This document shows, piece by piece, positions 18,165 through 27,229 of a DNA stretch of 64,000 nucleotides. Position numbers and translations under genes: made by a program. The stretch is from assembly GCF_013343215.1 (NCBI RefSeq), contig NZ_CP039143.1, positions 2,902,073 to 2,966,072 on the forward strand, written 5' to 3'. A model generated the notes under the pieces. The model was not told where the DNA came from and ran no database searches. It was given only the letters and a program-made list of their open reading frames with translations. Origin of the DNA: Acinetobacter sp. 10FS3-1 (GTDB lineage Bacteria; Pseudomonadota; Gammaproteobacteria; Pseudomonadales; Moraxellaceae). Position 1 is the stretch's first letter, and every line of letters begins with the position of its first letter.

Positions 18165-18818
18165 ATGTCTTTACGTGAAGAACGCAAGCAGCAAAGTCGT
18201 CAGGCGCTGCTGGACGCCACCTTAGTATTGAGCAGTCAAGGCCGTGCTTTTAGCAGTATCAGTTTGCGTGAAATTACGCAGGCTGTGGGACTGGTTCCGG
18301 CCGCGTTTTATCGACATTTCAAAAACATGGACCAGCTCGGACTGGAATTGCTGGATCAGGCTGCACTGCATATTAAAGGGGTGCTGCACCAGCTCGGACC
18401 GACTGATTTTTCCCTGAACCAGCTAGCTGACAAAGTCGAACTGTTTTTTCAGAAGGTCGATGCGTATCCCCAAGCCTGGATATTTTTAAGTGCAGAACGT
18501 TGGGGGGGCTGTATGTTTTTACGTCAGGGAATCGAACGCGAGATTCATTATCTGGTAGAAGATTTGCTGCATGGCCTGCAACAGATTCCAGCGCTACAGC
18601 CGCTCCAGTCGCCGGTTGAACTGAGGGCGCTGGCCCAGATTCTGCTGCCTTTGGCACTCAACTGGGCCATGGACTGGATTCATCTCCAGACCCAGATCCA
18701 TCCAGCATCAGATCAGGCAGCATTCGCGCATTTTAAAGCCCAATGCCTGACACAGCTGCAGTTATTGTTCTGTGGCGTTTTATCCAGTCCGTCTACGCGC
18801 ACAACAGACCTTCAATAA
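18165..18818 (+). CDS. TetR-family repressor, FabR-like
   Basis: A 217-residue regulator with an N-terminal helix-turn-helix. ISLREITQAVGLVPAAFYRHFKNMDQLGLELLDQ (residues ~35-70) is close to E. coli FabR, the repressor of unsaturated fatty-acid genes, including the unusual SLRE and DxLGL pairs. The C-terminal ligand domain is all helical and contains AERWGGCMFLRQGIEREI. AGGAAG at 18153-18158 supports this start. Its targets are not adjacent: rph is divergent and dsbA convergent. FabR-like by N-terminal similarity; target genes are inferred only. Confidence 0.8.
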   Translation: MSLREERKQQSRQALLDATLVLSSQGRAFSSISLREITQAVGLVPAAFYRHFKNMDQLGLELLDQAALHIKGVLHQLGPTDFSLNQLADKVELFFQKVDAYPQAWIFLSAERWGGCMFLRQGIEREIHYLVEDLLHGLQQIPALQPLQSPVELRALAQILLPLALNWAMDWIHLQTQIHPASDQAAFAHFKAQCLTQLQLLFCGVLSSPSTRTTDLQ

Positions 18819-18837
18819 AATATAAATTTTGGAAGAT

Positions 18838-18870
18838 CTAAAAAAACCTGCATCTGGATGCAGGTTTTTC
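18838..18870. terminator. Bidirectional terminator, fabR-like gene and dsbA
   Basis: AAAAAACCTGCAT, loop CTGG, ATGCAGGTTTTT between two convergent genes. Confidence 0.85.
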
Positions 18871-18888
18871 AATTCAATCAGGACCGGC

Positions 18889-19503
18889 TTATTTGGCCTT
18901 ACGTTCCTTGTCTACCAGGTAGTTCACCACTTGAACCACTTTTTCACTATCGCCTTGCACCACATATTTACCATTCACGGTTACGGCAGGCACACCACTC
19001 AACTGGTAAGCAGCAGCCAGATTTTTAGCCTGAGCGATTTTTGATGAGATCGGGAATGATTTATAAGTGCTGTTAAATTTTGCTTCAGGAATACCATAAC
19101 GGGTATAGAATTTTGCCAGCTGTGCCTGTTCCAGAATTGGCTGTTGCTTGGCGTGAATATCATGAAACAGCTGCAAATGCGCTTTCTGGCGAACCCCTAA
19201 AGCCTCAGAGGTATAATAAGCACGTGCGCCCTGCTCCCAAAGCGGATTCATAGCCGCCGGAGTACGTACAAAACGCACATCTTTAGGTAGTTTTTTCAAC
19301 CAGGCTTGCAGATGCGGCTCAAGCGTATAACAGTGACCGCAGCCATACCAGAAGAATTCACGTACTTCAATTTTCCCCGGTTTTTCGACTTTGACTGGAT
19401 TTGCCAGAACTTGATAGTCCTGACCTGCCACAAAATTGGCCATGGCACTGCCGGAAAATGCCAAAACAGATGCGGCTACAGTACCTAAAATAAATTTTTT
19501 CAT
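18889..19503 (-). CDS. dsbA: Periplasmic thiol:disulfide oxidoreductase DsbA
   Basis: A 204-residue exported thioredoxin-fold protein that makes disulfides in secreted proteins. The signal peptide MKKFILGTVAASVLAFSGSAMA ends at A22. The active site is FFWYGCGHCYTLEP with cysteines 55 and 58, and the cis-proline is in LSGVPAVTVNGKY near residue 170. The CGHC dipeptide is that of a DsbA oxidase. It is divergent from ubiG. A dsbC-type isomerase gene is also present in the window at 57.2 kb. Confidence 0.95.
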   Translation of the reverse strand: MKKFILGTVAASVLAFSGSAMANFVAGQDYQVLANPVKVEKPGKIEVREFFWYGCGHCYTLEPHLQAWLKKLPKDVRFVRTPAAMNPLWEQGARAYYTSEALGVRQKAHLQLFHDIHAKQQPILEQAQLAKFYTRYGIPEAKFNSTYKSFPISSKIAQAKNLAAAYQLSGVPAVTVNGKYVVQGDSEKVVQVVNYLVDKERKAK

Positions 19504-19729
19504 TGGGATTATCGTCCTCTAAATCATTATCTTTAGTTTATGGGTTCACTATAAAGCAATTATGCCGTGTTCGTTTTTATTCTGTGAACTTTTTTACGGC
19601 TTTTATCGCTTTTTTTGCCAGAAACGCTACACTAAACAAGTGTACTGATTTACAAGAATTTAAATCAGTTTATCTGGCCCTATGGCAAATTAAATTTTTA
19701 CATAATCACAACTGATTGAGGTAACACCG

Positions 19730-20455
19730 ATGTCGCAATTGAATGTTGATCCACAAGAAATTGCCAAGTTTGAAGCATTTGCAGCTATATGGTGGGATCA
19801 GCATTCCGAGTTCCGCCCGCTGCATATGATCAATCCCCTACGCTTGAACTGGATTGATGAACATGCGGGCGGACTAAGTGGCAAGAAAGTGCTGGATGTG
19901 GGCTGTGGTGGCGGAATCCTGTCCGAAAGCATGGCACGCCGTGGTGCTGAAGTGCTGGGAATTGATATGGGTGAAGCCCCGCTAAATGTAGCGCGCATTC
20001 ATGCCGAGCAGGAAGGTGTCAGCAATATTGAATATCGCCAGATTCCGGTGGAACAGCTGGCCGATAAGCAGGCAGGTCAATACAACATCGTGACCTGTAT
20101 GGAAATGCTGGAGCATGTGCCGGACCCGGCTTCGATTATCCAGGCCTGCCACAAACTGGTCAAACCTGGGGGTCATGTCTTCTTTTCGACCATCAACCGC
20201 AATCCGAAATCTTATCTGTTTGCCATCATTGGTGCAGAATATATCCTGCGTATGCTGGCCAAGGGCACCCATGATTACAGTAAATTTATCAAGCCGTCTG
20301 AACTGGCTCATGACATTCGTAACGCGGGCTTAAAGCTCAAAGACATGACCGGTCTGCACTATAATCCGCTGACCAAGCGCTACTGGCTCGCACCAAATGT
20401 CGATGTGAACTACATGGTGTATACAGTGAAAGAAGCAGCAGAGGCGACCCCATGA
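19730..20455 (+). CDS. ubiG: Ubiquinone biosynthesis O-methyltransferase
   Basis: SAM-dependent enzyme of 241 residues that performs both O-methylations in ubiquinone synthesis. The N-terminal [29 protein letters not shown] is typical of UbiG, the SAM-binding motif is [20 protein letters not shown] near residues 54-73, and [13 protein letters not shown] follows. Its stop overlaps the next start by four bases (ATGA), indicating translational coupling with mupP. Confidence 0.97.
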   Translation: MSQLNVDPQEIAKFEAFAAIWWDQHSEFRPLHMINPLRLNWIDEHAGGLSGKKVLDVGCGGGILSESMARRGAEVLGIDMGEAPLNVARIHAEQEGVSNIEYRQIPVEQLADKQAGQYNIVTCMEMLEHVPDPASIIQACHKLVKPGGHVFFSTINRNPKSYLFAIIGAEYILRMLAKGTHDYSKFIKPSELAHDIRNAGLKLKDMTGLHYNPLTKRYWLAPNVDVNYMVYTVKEAAEATP

Positions 20456-21141
20456 AAGCAGTTTTATTTGACCTGGATGGCACCCTGATTGATACAGCTG
20501 CCGACTTTATCCGCATTATCCAGCAGATGTGCCATGAGGCAGGCCGTCCATTGGTCGATGCCGAGCTGATCCGGGCGCAGGTATCTGAAGGCGCTCGGGC
20601 CATGGTCAAGCTGGTTTATCCGGAGCTGCAAGTGGAAGATCCGCTGCTTCAGCAACATCGCCAGCGTTTTCTGAACAGCTATGGTGCAGAAATTGCCGTC
20701 GACACCGATCTGTTTGCAGGCATGTATGCTCTGCTGGAAGAGCTGGAAGAACATGAGATTCCGTGGGGCATTGTGACCAACAAACCGCGCTGGCTGAGTG
20801 AAGCGCTGCTCAAGGCACTCAATCTGACCGAACGCTGTGCCGTACTGGTCTGCCCGGAAGATGTGACCCGGACCAAACCGGATCCGGAGCCGATGTATCT
20901 GGCAGCCCAGCAGATTAATATTGTGCCTGAAGACTGTATCTATGTCGGGGATCATCCTCGTGATATTGATGCTGGCCGTCATGCCCGAATGTATACTATT
21001 CTGGCGGCCTATGGCTATTTACCACTGCAATACAAAGATGACTTAACAGCCTGGCAGGCGGACTATATAGTGAAGGATGTGCCTGAATTACATCAGCATA
21101 TCCAGAAACTGGTATTGCAACAGCACAGTGTGCTGTCCTGA
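20452..21141 (+). CDS. mupP: HAD phosphatase, MurNAc-6-phosphate phosphatase (MupP-like)
   Basis: A 229-residue haloacid-dehalogenase phosphatase. Motif I is DLDGTLIDT with D7 and D9, motif II is IVTNKPRW, the lysine is in RTKPDPEPM, and motif IV is [11 protein letters not shown]. It would be called a phosphoglycolate phosphatase by similarity. The gene order ubiG-mupP-SDR is that of Pseudomonas, where this gene encodes MupP of the cell-wall recycling route (MurNAc-6-P to MurNAc). anmK, the preceding enzyme of that route, is in the same window. The MupP assignment therefore rests mostly on context. Confidence 0.8.
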   Translation: MKAVLFDLDGTLIDTAADFIRIIQQMCHEAGRPLVDAELIRAQVSEGARAMVKLVYPELQVEDPLLQQHRQRFLNSYGAEIAVDTDLFAGMYALLEELEEHEIPWGIVTNKPRWLSEALLKALNLTERCAVLVCPEDVTRTKPDPEPMYLAAQQINIVPEDCIYVGDHPRDIDAGRHARMYTILAAYGYLPLQYKDDLTAWQADYIVKDVPELHQHIQKLVLQQHSVLS

Positions 21142-21191
21142 GGGCTAAACATCTCTAAAACGCTGAACAATAACAAATAAGGAGGTAGATC

Positions 21192-21938
21192 ATGAAATAT
21201 TCAGAATATCAACCTCGCCCCGATCTGCTGAAAGATCGTATTATCCTGATTACAGGTGCGGGCGATGGCATTGGTCGTGCAGCCGCAATCAGCTATGCCT
21301 TGCATGGCGCGACGGTGGTACTGCACGGACGTACCCTGAACAAGCTTGAAGTCATTTATGATGAGATTGAAAGCCTGGGTGCACCACAGCCAGCCATCCT
21401 GCCCCTACAGTTATCCAGTGCCTCCGAACGGGATTATGAAGTGCTGGTCAATACCTTGGACCGCCAGTTTGGACGTCTCGACGGCATTCTGCATAATGCC
21501 GGTATTCTAGGTGAACGGGTAGAACTGGCGCATTATCCGCAAGAAGTCTGGGATGATGTGATGGCCGTGAATCTGCGTGCGCCTTTTGTCATGACTCAGG
21601 CGCTGCTGCCGCTGCTGGCCAAATCCGAACATGCTTCTGTGGTCTTTGCCAGTTCAGGGGTAGGACGTGAGGCACGTGAACGCTGGGGCGCTTATTCAGT
21701 CTCCAAGATTGCCATTGAAGCAGTCAGCCAGCTATTTGCCAAGGAACAGGTCCATCCCAATATCCGCTATAACTGCATCAACCCGGGAGCAACCCGTACT
21801 GCAATGCGCGCCAAAGCCTACCCGAATGAAGATCCGAAGACATTACCTACACCGGACTCTATCATGCCGGCCTATCTTTATCTGATGGGTGATGACAGCT
21901 TGCACATGAACGGTCAAAGCATTGATGCCCAGGACTGA
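21192..21938 (+). CDS. Short-chain dehydrogenase, YciK type
   Basis: NAD(P)-dependent SDR of 248 residues. The nucleotide motif is TGAGDGIGRAAAI near residues 21-33, NAG is in LHNAGILGERV, and the catalytic Ser-Tyr-Lys appear as FASSGVG and YSVSKIAIE. AAGGAGG lies 7-8 bases before the ATG. It follows mupP by 50 bp, as in Pseudomonas. YciK relatives have no firmly known substrate. Likely transcribed with ubiG and mupP. Confidence 0.88.
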   Translation: MKYSEYQPRPDLLKDRIILITGAGDGIGRAAAISYALHGATVVLHGRTLNKLEVIYDEIESLGAPQPAILPLQLSSASERDYEVLVNTLDRQFGRLDGILHNAGILGERVELAHYPQEVWDDVMAVNLRAPFVMTQALLPLLAKSEHASVVFASSGVGREARERWGAYSVSKIAIEAVSQLFAKEQVHPNIRYNCINPGATRTAMRAKAYPNEDPKTLPTPDSIMPAYLYLMGDDSLHMNGQSIDAQD

Positions 21939-21960
21939 GCAGGAATAGCCATTTTCTGAG

Positions 21961-21989
21961 AAGCCAATGCCTGCATTGGCTTTTTTTAT
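21961..21989 (+). terminator. Terminator of the ubiG-mupP-yciK unit
   Basis: AGCCAATGC, CT, GCATTGGCT followed by seven T. Confidence 0.9.
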
Positions 21990-22257
21990 TCTAAGATGAG
22001 TATTTGAACTTAGCCTGCTACTAAGCTTAATTTAAGCTACCCCACATTCGGGCGATTATCTTATTGACCGGTCTGGCAGCAACCCCCTCTGACCTGTTTT
22101 TTCAAATTAAGTCGAAACTTGCATCATATTTCTACCCAAGCCTTGCCCTACAACAGGAAGTCGATCCGGAACACCCGATCTTCTGAGCAGTATCCTGACG
22201 CCGATTTGCTGCAAATTCCCCTATACTAGGCCGAACAGATTCTGATGTGAGTATTCC

Positions 22258-22677
22258 ATGACTGACTTAAGCAATATTACCGTGACCCCTCTCGAAGATG
22301 GCATGGTCACTCTCCTGATTGACCAGCAGCCAATTTCTGCCAAATATGGCATGAAGTTTGAAGCCAGTATTGTTGACGATATTCAGGCGCTCCAAAACGG
22401 CCAAAAGCTGAAACTGTTCGACCAGTTTGTGTTCTCGCATACCGACCTGAATTTTGAACATTCTTATCATTACGTCACTGGCCTCGAAAAACAGGAGGAG
22501 CGTTATCAGGTGGCCAAGCATTTTGTGTACCGCATTAAAATTGAAGGTCAACCGGACATTGAGCATGTGATCAGCAATCAGGGCAAGGCCATGACGGCGG
22601 AAGATGTACGGACTTTTATTCAGGCCCATCTTCAGAAATCTCTGAATGATTATACCGATTTAAACTATGCCTATTGA
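22258..22677 (+). CDS. Uncharacterised 139-residue cytosolic protein
   Basis: I do not recognise the family. The predicted product is soluble, acidic, without signal peptide or membrane segments. It alternates beta-like strands (VTPLEDGMVTLLIDQ, YRIKIEGQPDIEHVI) and ends in a helical segment. The frame is complete with its own terminator ~25 bp later and codon use like its neighbours, so it is a real gene. It is possibly limited to Acinetobacter and relatives. No functional hint from the flanking genes. Confidence 0.75.
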   Translation: MTDLSNITVTPLEDGMVTLLIDQQPISAKYGMKFEASIVDDIQALQNGQKLKLFDQFVFSHTDLNFEHSYHYVTGLEKQEERYQVAKHFVYRIKIEGQPDIEHVISNQGKAMTAEDVRTFIQAHLQKSLNDYTDLNYAY

Positions 22678-22701
22678 GCCGGATCAACCCTGAGTTAACA
22701 C

Positions 22702-22737
22702 AAGAGTACTTATCCCGATAAGGACTCTTTTTTTTGC
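22702..22737 (+). terminator. Terminator after the 139-residue gene
   Basis: AAGAGTACTTAT, CCCG, ATAAGGACTCTT then eight T; one A/G mismatch in the stem. Confidence 0.85.
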
Positions 22738-22797
22738 TTTTCTATTTTCATTATATATAAATCGTATTTTTGAATTAATTTTATAAATTTAAATGGT

Positions 22798-22826
22798 TTT
22801 ACAAATAACTATAGACCTTATACACT
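22798..22826 (+). promoter_or_regulatory. Sigma-70 promoter for a small gene
   Basis: TTTACA (22798-22803) and TACACT (22821-22826) with a 17-bp spacer. The start site would be near 22833, about 30 bases before the ATG at 22862. Confidence 0.5.
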
Positions 22827-22861
22827 GTTTTTATTGAAAATTAGTTAAGAGATCAAAGCAG

Positions 22862-23017
22862 ATGAAAGATCAAAAATCGAAGATCGAGATGATTCGTCAT
22901 ATTGAAAGCTTACAACTATCTGACGCCTTGATTGTGGCGCTAGAAGATACAAGACAGGCCGAGTCGATTGTGGAAGCAGTTCAGTTTCTGCAAGGTTTAA
23001 GCCAACAATGGAACTGA
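22862..23017 (+). CDS. Predicted small acidic helical protein (51 residues)
   Basis: A short frame beginning MKDQKSKIEMIRHIESLQLS and ending LQGLSQQWN. The whole peptide should be one or two amphipathic helices. It has an AAGAGA ribosome site about 10 bases upstream and a good promoter before that. I know no family. It is too short for routine gene callers and could be a regulatory or adaptor peptide. Support is the promoter-RBS-ORF arrangement only. Confidence 0.5.
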   Translation: MKDQKSKIEMIRHIESLQLSDALIVALEDTRQAESIVEAVQFLQGLSQQWN

Positions 23018-23103
23018 TCAGCTCAATGAATTAAATACAGCGAAATCGAAGTCCCCTGGCTAGATTTTACTGGGTTGAATCAGCAGATAGAAGGAGTAGA
23101 TCT

Positions 23104-23229
23104 ATGCGCATTTGCCTTGTTCAAAAGGAGATGTTAGGGTGTGAATATCTGAGCTATCAGACAACTATAAGCTATTCTAACATGAAGCAAAATCACGGCA
23201 TGATCATAATTTCTCAGCATTTGTTATAA
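23104..23229 (+). CDS. Possible small protein (41 residues), weak
   Basis: A frame starting MRICLVQKEMLGCEYLSYQT with a strong AAGGAG ribosome site seven bases upstream. No recognised family, no hydrophobic segment of membrane length, no terminator directly after. The strong ribosome site is the only real support; it could be chance. Confidence 0.25.
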   Translation: MRICLVQKEMLGCEYLSYQTTISYSNMKQNHGMIIISQHLL

Positions 23230-23316
23230 AACATCTGCCAGGTCTTCACAGTTTCTCTGCAATTTTTCCGTACATTAGTCACTATAGAAAATGAACAAAT
23301 TAAGTGAGGGTTCAAC

Positions 23317-23694
23317 ATGAAAAAGGTTTTGGTAGCGTTCGCGATCTCCTGCTGTACATTCATGCTGACCAATATTGCCCATGCAGACCCTCATTTTGAT
23401 GATGAACCACGGACAGAATCACGCGGCCATGGCAAAAAGGCGCGTCAAGATAAGCATGACCAGTATGATAAACGCCGTATGCGTGAAGAGCGTGGCGTAC
23501 AACGCTTGCAGCAATTACGCTGGCAACCGGGTTATGTGATGCCGCAGCATTATCGGGGTAATGGTTATAAAGTTGAATACAAAAATCATAGCCTGCCCAA
23601 ACCGGACCGCAAGCAACAATGGTACAAGGTAAATGACGATTATATTTTGGTAAATTCTGAAACCAACAGTATTATCCGGATCATTACTGACTGA
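23317..23694 (+). CDS. Periplasmic RcnB-family protein, copy 1
   Basis: Exported protein of 125 residues with signal peptide MKKVLVAFAISCCTFMLTNIAHA. The mature part is rich in His, Asp, Arg and Lys, then carries the RcnB-type domain: W.PG..MP..Y, followed by QQWYKVNDDYILVNSETNSIIRI at the end. E. coli RcnB works in nickel/cobalt homeostasis; most homologs are annotated only by domain. A paralog follows 230 bp downstream with its own promoter region. Metal binding is plausible from the His/Asp-rich N-terminus but not shown. Confidence 0.82.
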   Translation: MKKVLVAFAISCCTFMLTNIAHADPHFDDEPRTESRGHGKKARQDKHDQYDKRRMREERGVQRLQQLRWQPGYVMPQHYRGNGYKVEYKNHSLPKPDRKQQWYKVNDDYILVNSETNSIIRIITD

Positions 23695-23723
23695 TCGAAG
23701 ATAGCCGACTAATCTTCTAAAAA

Positions 23724-23749
23724 TCCCAACCCTGTTGGGATTTTTTTAT
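23724..23749 (+). terminator. Terminator between the two RcnB-like genes
   Basis: AATCCCAAC, CCT, GTTGGGATT followed by a T run. Confidence 0.85.
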
Positions 23750-23922
23750 TTGATTGGGCTTATATTTTGAGGGGCTGTAAAGTTTGCCGGTTTTTTATCT
23801 GTTTTTCTTCTAAATTTCTTCATCAATTTAACAATTTCACTCAATGAGCCTCACGCTTTCTATCCACTTATTCGTTAATTTAACTTCATCGAAAACAGAT
23901 ATAAATTCTTTAGGTAAAAGCC

Positions 23923-24294
23923 ATGAAAAAAGTTTTAACTACCCTCGCGTTATCCCTTAGTGCTCTGGTTGCAACTTCTGCAATGGCAGCACCATCCCAT
24001 TATGATTCACCTTACCATTCGCAGCCGTCTAAACCGGCACCGCACTGGAATTCAAAAGACCATAGAAAATGGCAGGATGATCGCCGTCACCATAACCGTA
24101 TGGTCAACCCGAGCCGTGACTGGCGTGTAGGTCAAACCCTGCCACGTCAATACGATTCAAAACGTTTCCAGATCAGCGACCGTGAAGCACGCCGTCTGCC
24201 TAATACCGGCCGTTACCAGCAATGGTACAAAGTAAATAATGACTATGTACTGGTGAACGAACGCAATAACAAAATCGTCCGAATTATTGGCTAA
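23923..24294 (+). CDS. Periplasmic RcnB-family protein, copy 2
   Basis: Paralog of the preceding gene: 123 residues, signal peptide MKKVLTTLALSLSALVATSAMA, a His-rich segment (HYDSPYHSQPSKPAPHWNSK), then the same core W.VG..LP..Y and QQWYKVNNDYVLVNERNNKIVRI. The C-terminal 25 residues are nearly identical between the two, while the N-terminal halves have diverged. Separate terminators suggest separate regulation. Role probably in the envelope, possibly metal related. Confidence 0.82.
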   Translation: MKKVLTTLALSLSALVATSAMAAPSHYDSPYHSQPSKPAPHWNSKDHRKWQDDRRHHNRMVNPSRDWRVGQTLPRQYDSKRFQISDREARRLPNTGRYQQWYKVNNDYVLVNERNNKIVRIIG

Positions 24295-24325
24295 ACGCGC
24301 TCCATTTTCTGCTCGTCTTGCAGAC

Positions 24326-24356
24326 ACCTGAAGCCCGGCTTCAGGTGTTTTTTTGT
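24326..24356 (+). terminator. Terminator after the second RcnB-like gene
   Basis: CACCTGAAGCC, CGG loop region, GGCTTCAGGTG followed by seven T. Confidence 0.9.
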
Positions 24357-24425
24357 CTCTCTACTTCCACTTCATTTTTTTTTCATTAGAATCAAAGAGA
24401 ATTGTATATTGAAATAGGCCCGGGC

Positions 24426-25778
24426 ATGAACTCAGCAGACACTTCGCAAAGTACCACATTGCAATATGTGCACTGGTTTCGCCATTCTGCGCCTTATATC
24501 AATGCCCATCGTAACAAGACCTTTGTGATCATGTTTGATGGCGAAGCAGTTCTGGATAAAAATTTCCAGCATATTATTCATGATATTGCCCTCTTACACT
24601 CTTTGGGCATTCGTCTGATTCTGGTACATGGTGCACGTTCACAGATTAACCAGAATCTGGCCAGCTGTGGCCTGCATACACCTTTTTATCAGCAGCGTCG
24701 GGTCACTACCCGCGAATCCTTAAATTGTGTCCTGAATGCGGTGGGGTCGATCCGTTTACAGATTGAAGCTCTATTGTCGATGGGTCTGGCCAACTCGCCT
24801 ATGTATGGTGCCCGGATTGACACGGTGTCAGGTAACTTTGTGACCGCCAAGCCCTATGGTATTCGTGAAGGGGTCGATTTTCAGTTGACCGGTGAAGTCC
24901 GTGCCATCGATACCGATGCCCTGCAACGCCATCTGGATAATCATAATATTGTGATTCTAGGCCCAACCGGTTATTCCACCACAGGCGAGGTTTTTAATCT
25001 GCTGGCTGAAGAAGTCGCCACTAACACTGCTATCCGTTTAAAGGCGGACAAACTGATTATTCTGGGAAAACAGCATGGTCTGCTCGATAGCCAGGGTCAG
25101 CTGAAACGTGAAGTCACCCCGCAGCAGCTAGATGACTACCTTGTTCCGGCCAGTCAGGATGAACAAAGTATGGCCATGGTACTGCAATTAAAAGCCGCAC
25201 AGGAAGCTTCCAGAAATGGGGTCAAGCGTGTCCATCTGATTTCCTATAGTTATGATGGTGCCCTGTTGGAAGAACTGTTTACCCGGGATGGCTCGGGCAC
25301 CATGATTACCGATGCACATTATGAAGAGGTTCGGATGGCCAATATTCAGGATGTTGGTGGTCTGATTCGCCTGTTACGTCCCCTGGAAGAAGAAGGGATT
25401 CTGGTTTACCGTTCCCGCGAACGTCTGGAAAATGAAATTGGACAGTTTGCCGTGATTGAACGGGATGGCATGATTCTGGCCTGTGCAGCCCTGTATCCGA
25501 TTCCGACCACAGGCAATGAATTACGTTCTGCAGAAATTGCCTGTGTCGCGGTAGATCCAGCGTACCGGCAATCCAACCGGGGCAGTCAGATCCTGCATTA
25601 TCTGGAAGGTAAAGCCAAAGCCCTCGGAATCCAGCAGCTGTTTATTCTGACCACCCGTACAGCCCACTGGTTTCTGGAACATGGTTATGAACCGGCCTCA
25701 GTGGATGATTTACCGGACGCACGGCAGGCTTTTTATAATTATCAGCGTAGCTCTATTGTTTGCAAAAAGTCACTTTAA
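24426..25778 (+). CDS. argA: Amino-acid N-acetyltransferase (N-acetylglutamate synthase)
   Basis: First enzyme of arginine synthesis, 450 residues. An N-terminal amino-acid-kinase-like domain (~1-290) carries the arginine allosteric site, with FRHSAPYINAHRNKTFVIMFDGEA and LHSLGIRLILVHGARSQI. A C-terminal GNAT domain (~300-445) does the acetyl transfer, with EIACVAVDPAYRQSNRGSQILHYLE as the acetyl-CoA motif. I start at ATG 24426; the TTG eight codons earlier extends past the homologous N-terminus. The stop codon is buried in a terminator hairpin. Confidence 0.95.
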   Translation: MNSADTSQSTTLQYVHWFRHSAPYINAHRNKTFVIMFDGEAVLDKNFQHIIHDIALLHSLGIRLILVHGARSQINQNLASCGLHTPFYQQRRVTTRESLNCVLNAVGSIRLQIEALLSMGLANSPMYGARIDTVSGNFVTAKPYGIREGVDFQLTGEVRAIDTDALQRHLDNHNIVILGPTGYSTTGEVFNLLAEEVATNTAIRLKADKLIILGKQHGLLDSQGQLKREVTPQQLDDYLVPASQDEQSMAMVLQLKAAQEASRNGVKRVHLISYSYDGALLEELFTRDGSGTMITDAHYEEVRMANIQDVGGLIRLLRPLEEEGILVYRSRERLENEIGQFAVIERDGMILACAALYPIPTTGNELRSAEIACVAVDPAYRQSNRGSQILHYLEGKAKALGIQQLFILTTRTAHWFLEHGYEPASVDDLPDARQAFYNYQRSSIVCKKSL

Positions 25779-25791
25779 GTGGCTTTTTTAT
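25764..25791 (+). terminator. Terminator overlapping the argA stop
   Basis: AAAAAGTCACTT, TA, AGTGGCTTTTTT; the TAA is in the stem-loop. Confidence 0.8.
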
Positions 25792-26512
25792 TGCGGCTAT
25801 CCACTAGGCTATTGACTGCTAGTCATCATTTTATTTCTAGGATAACCAGCAAGAAATTGCATTTTCATTCAAAAGAACACCGGAAAATAGAGTTGAACTC
25901 TCGACTACGGCCAACAGCCAGCAGGTCTCAATGTCGTCAGCTTCTCTGTCGCTCAAGCACGGCCTATTTTGCTCGCAGACCTAGGGGGGGGTAAATCAGT
26001 CAAACGCTCTCAAAGCTAAGCTAGTTCTGGTATCGAAAAGGCGTTAGCCTCTAGTCAGTTTAGGAACTGAAGTTGCATCAAGGCTGAAGTCCATGATCTG
26101 TTATTAAATGACAGAAGCGAATAGTCGAGCTTTGGCGCCAGCCACCCCCCAAAAAAGTATCTGGCTGACTAAACTGGAACCGTGGATACCACATATGCTG
26201 CTGATCTTCTTAACCCGAGTTTCTGTCCTAAAATTCAAACTGATGTTGAGTGTTTAAATGTATTTTAAGAGAGTATTTAATAATATTGGCCGAGTATTTT
26301 AAACAGGTTTCATGATTTGATTTGCACTTTTTTCTTAATTAATTTTAAATAATCTTTCCCATAGCGGCTTAAATCAAACTATTATATTAATTAAGTGATA
26401 ATTTAAATAATTTCATACCCTTAGTATTTTAATCATTGGCGCGCGAGTCAATGCTGATTACATCGCTTATCTACAGAATAAATCATCATGATTCAAAAAA
26501 TTAGCATTGTAG
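25792..26512. other. Gene-poor, possibly decayed region
   Basis: About 720 bp with no frame I can support on either strand. The left part (25850-26230) has protein-like base composition, an 8-G run at 25984-25991 and a C6 run near 26145, but every frame is interrupted. The right part (26230-26510) is very AT-rich. It may be remains of a deleted gene or mobile element; I could not identify a parent. Confidence 0.4.
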
Positions 26513-26581
26513 TTGATGCACAAATCTGATGATTTGACGTACAATGAAAAATCCCCCTTTTTAATTGTTTTAATATTACTG

Positions 26582-27202
26582 ATGGAACAAAAAAAGAGTA
26601 CTCAAAAACGCAACCAGCTGCTGAATGCTGCACTCGATGTCTTTTCCTTATATGGTTTCAATGGCGCAAGTCTGGATGAAATCGCACAAATTGCGGAAAT
26701 GCATAAGTCGAATATTTTCTACTATTATGAAAATAAAGAAGCACTGTATGTTGAGGTGTTAACTACAGTTTTACAAAAATGGCTCGCACCCCTGCAAATG
26801 CTAGAGGCTGATCTGGAGCCAGAAGAAGCGATCACCAATTATTTGATGCAAAAAATTGAGGTATCACGTACTCAACCCAAAGCCTCGCGCTTATTTGCCT
26901 TGGAAGTTATTCAGGGAGCGCCGCATATTCTGGAAATTCTGAAAGGACCGCTAAAAAAGCTGGTCAAGCGCAAAGCCAAAGTCATTTCAAACTGGCAGGA
27001 ACAGGGCAAAATTTCTAAAGATATTGATCCTGAATTACTGATTTTGAATATTTGGGCCTTGACGCAAAACTATGCTGATTTTGCCACCCAGATAGAAATG
27101 ATCACAGGCAAAACCCTGCGGAATCGTAGCATGCACCAGCGTGTGGTCCAGCATACTGTCCACATGATGCTGTATGGTGTAATTCCCCGTAATGAAGCCT
27201 GA
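26582..27202 (+). CDS. TetR-family regulator, RutR-like
   Basis: A 206-residue regulator. The helix-turn-helix is FSLYGFNGASLDEIAQIAEMHKSNIFYYYENKEALYVEVL at residues ~20-60, with the tyrosine-rich recognition helix seen in RutR (YcdC). The C-terminal domain has LFALEVIQGAPHILEIL and matches the TetR_C_3 type that binds pyrimidines in RutR. The ATG at 26582 precedes MEQKKSTQKR; the longer upstream frame has a hydrophobic, non-homologous extension. No pyrimidine-catabolism genes are adjacent, so the ligand is unknown. A nucleosidase gene is convergent. Confidence 0.82.
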   Translation: MEQKKSTQKRNQLLNAALDVFSLYGFNGASLDEIAQIAEMHKSNIFYYYENKEALYVEVLTTVLQKWLAPLQMLEADLEPEEAITNYLMQKIEVSRTQPKASRLFALEVIQGAPHILEILKGPLKKLVKRKAKVISNWQEQGKISKDIDPELLILNIWALTQNYADFATQIEMITGKTLRNRSMHQRVVQHTVHMMLYGVIPRNEA

Positions 27203-27229
27203 TTGTCAGGGCTTGAATTGATTGGCATA

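Noticed and set aside
25779..25994. 71-residue frame right after argA ending in the G8 run
   Set aside because: Begins within the argA terminator, has no ribosome site, and its residues look random.
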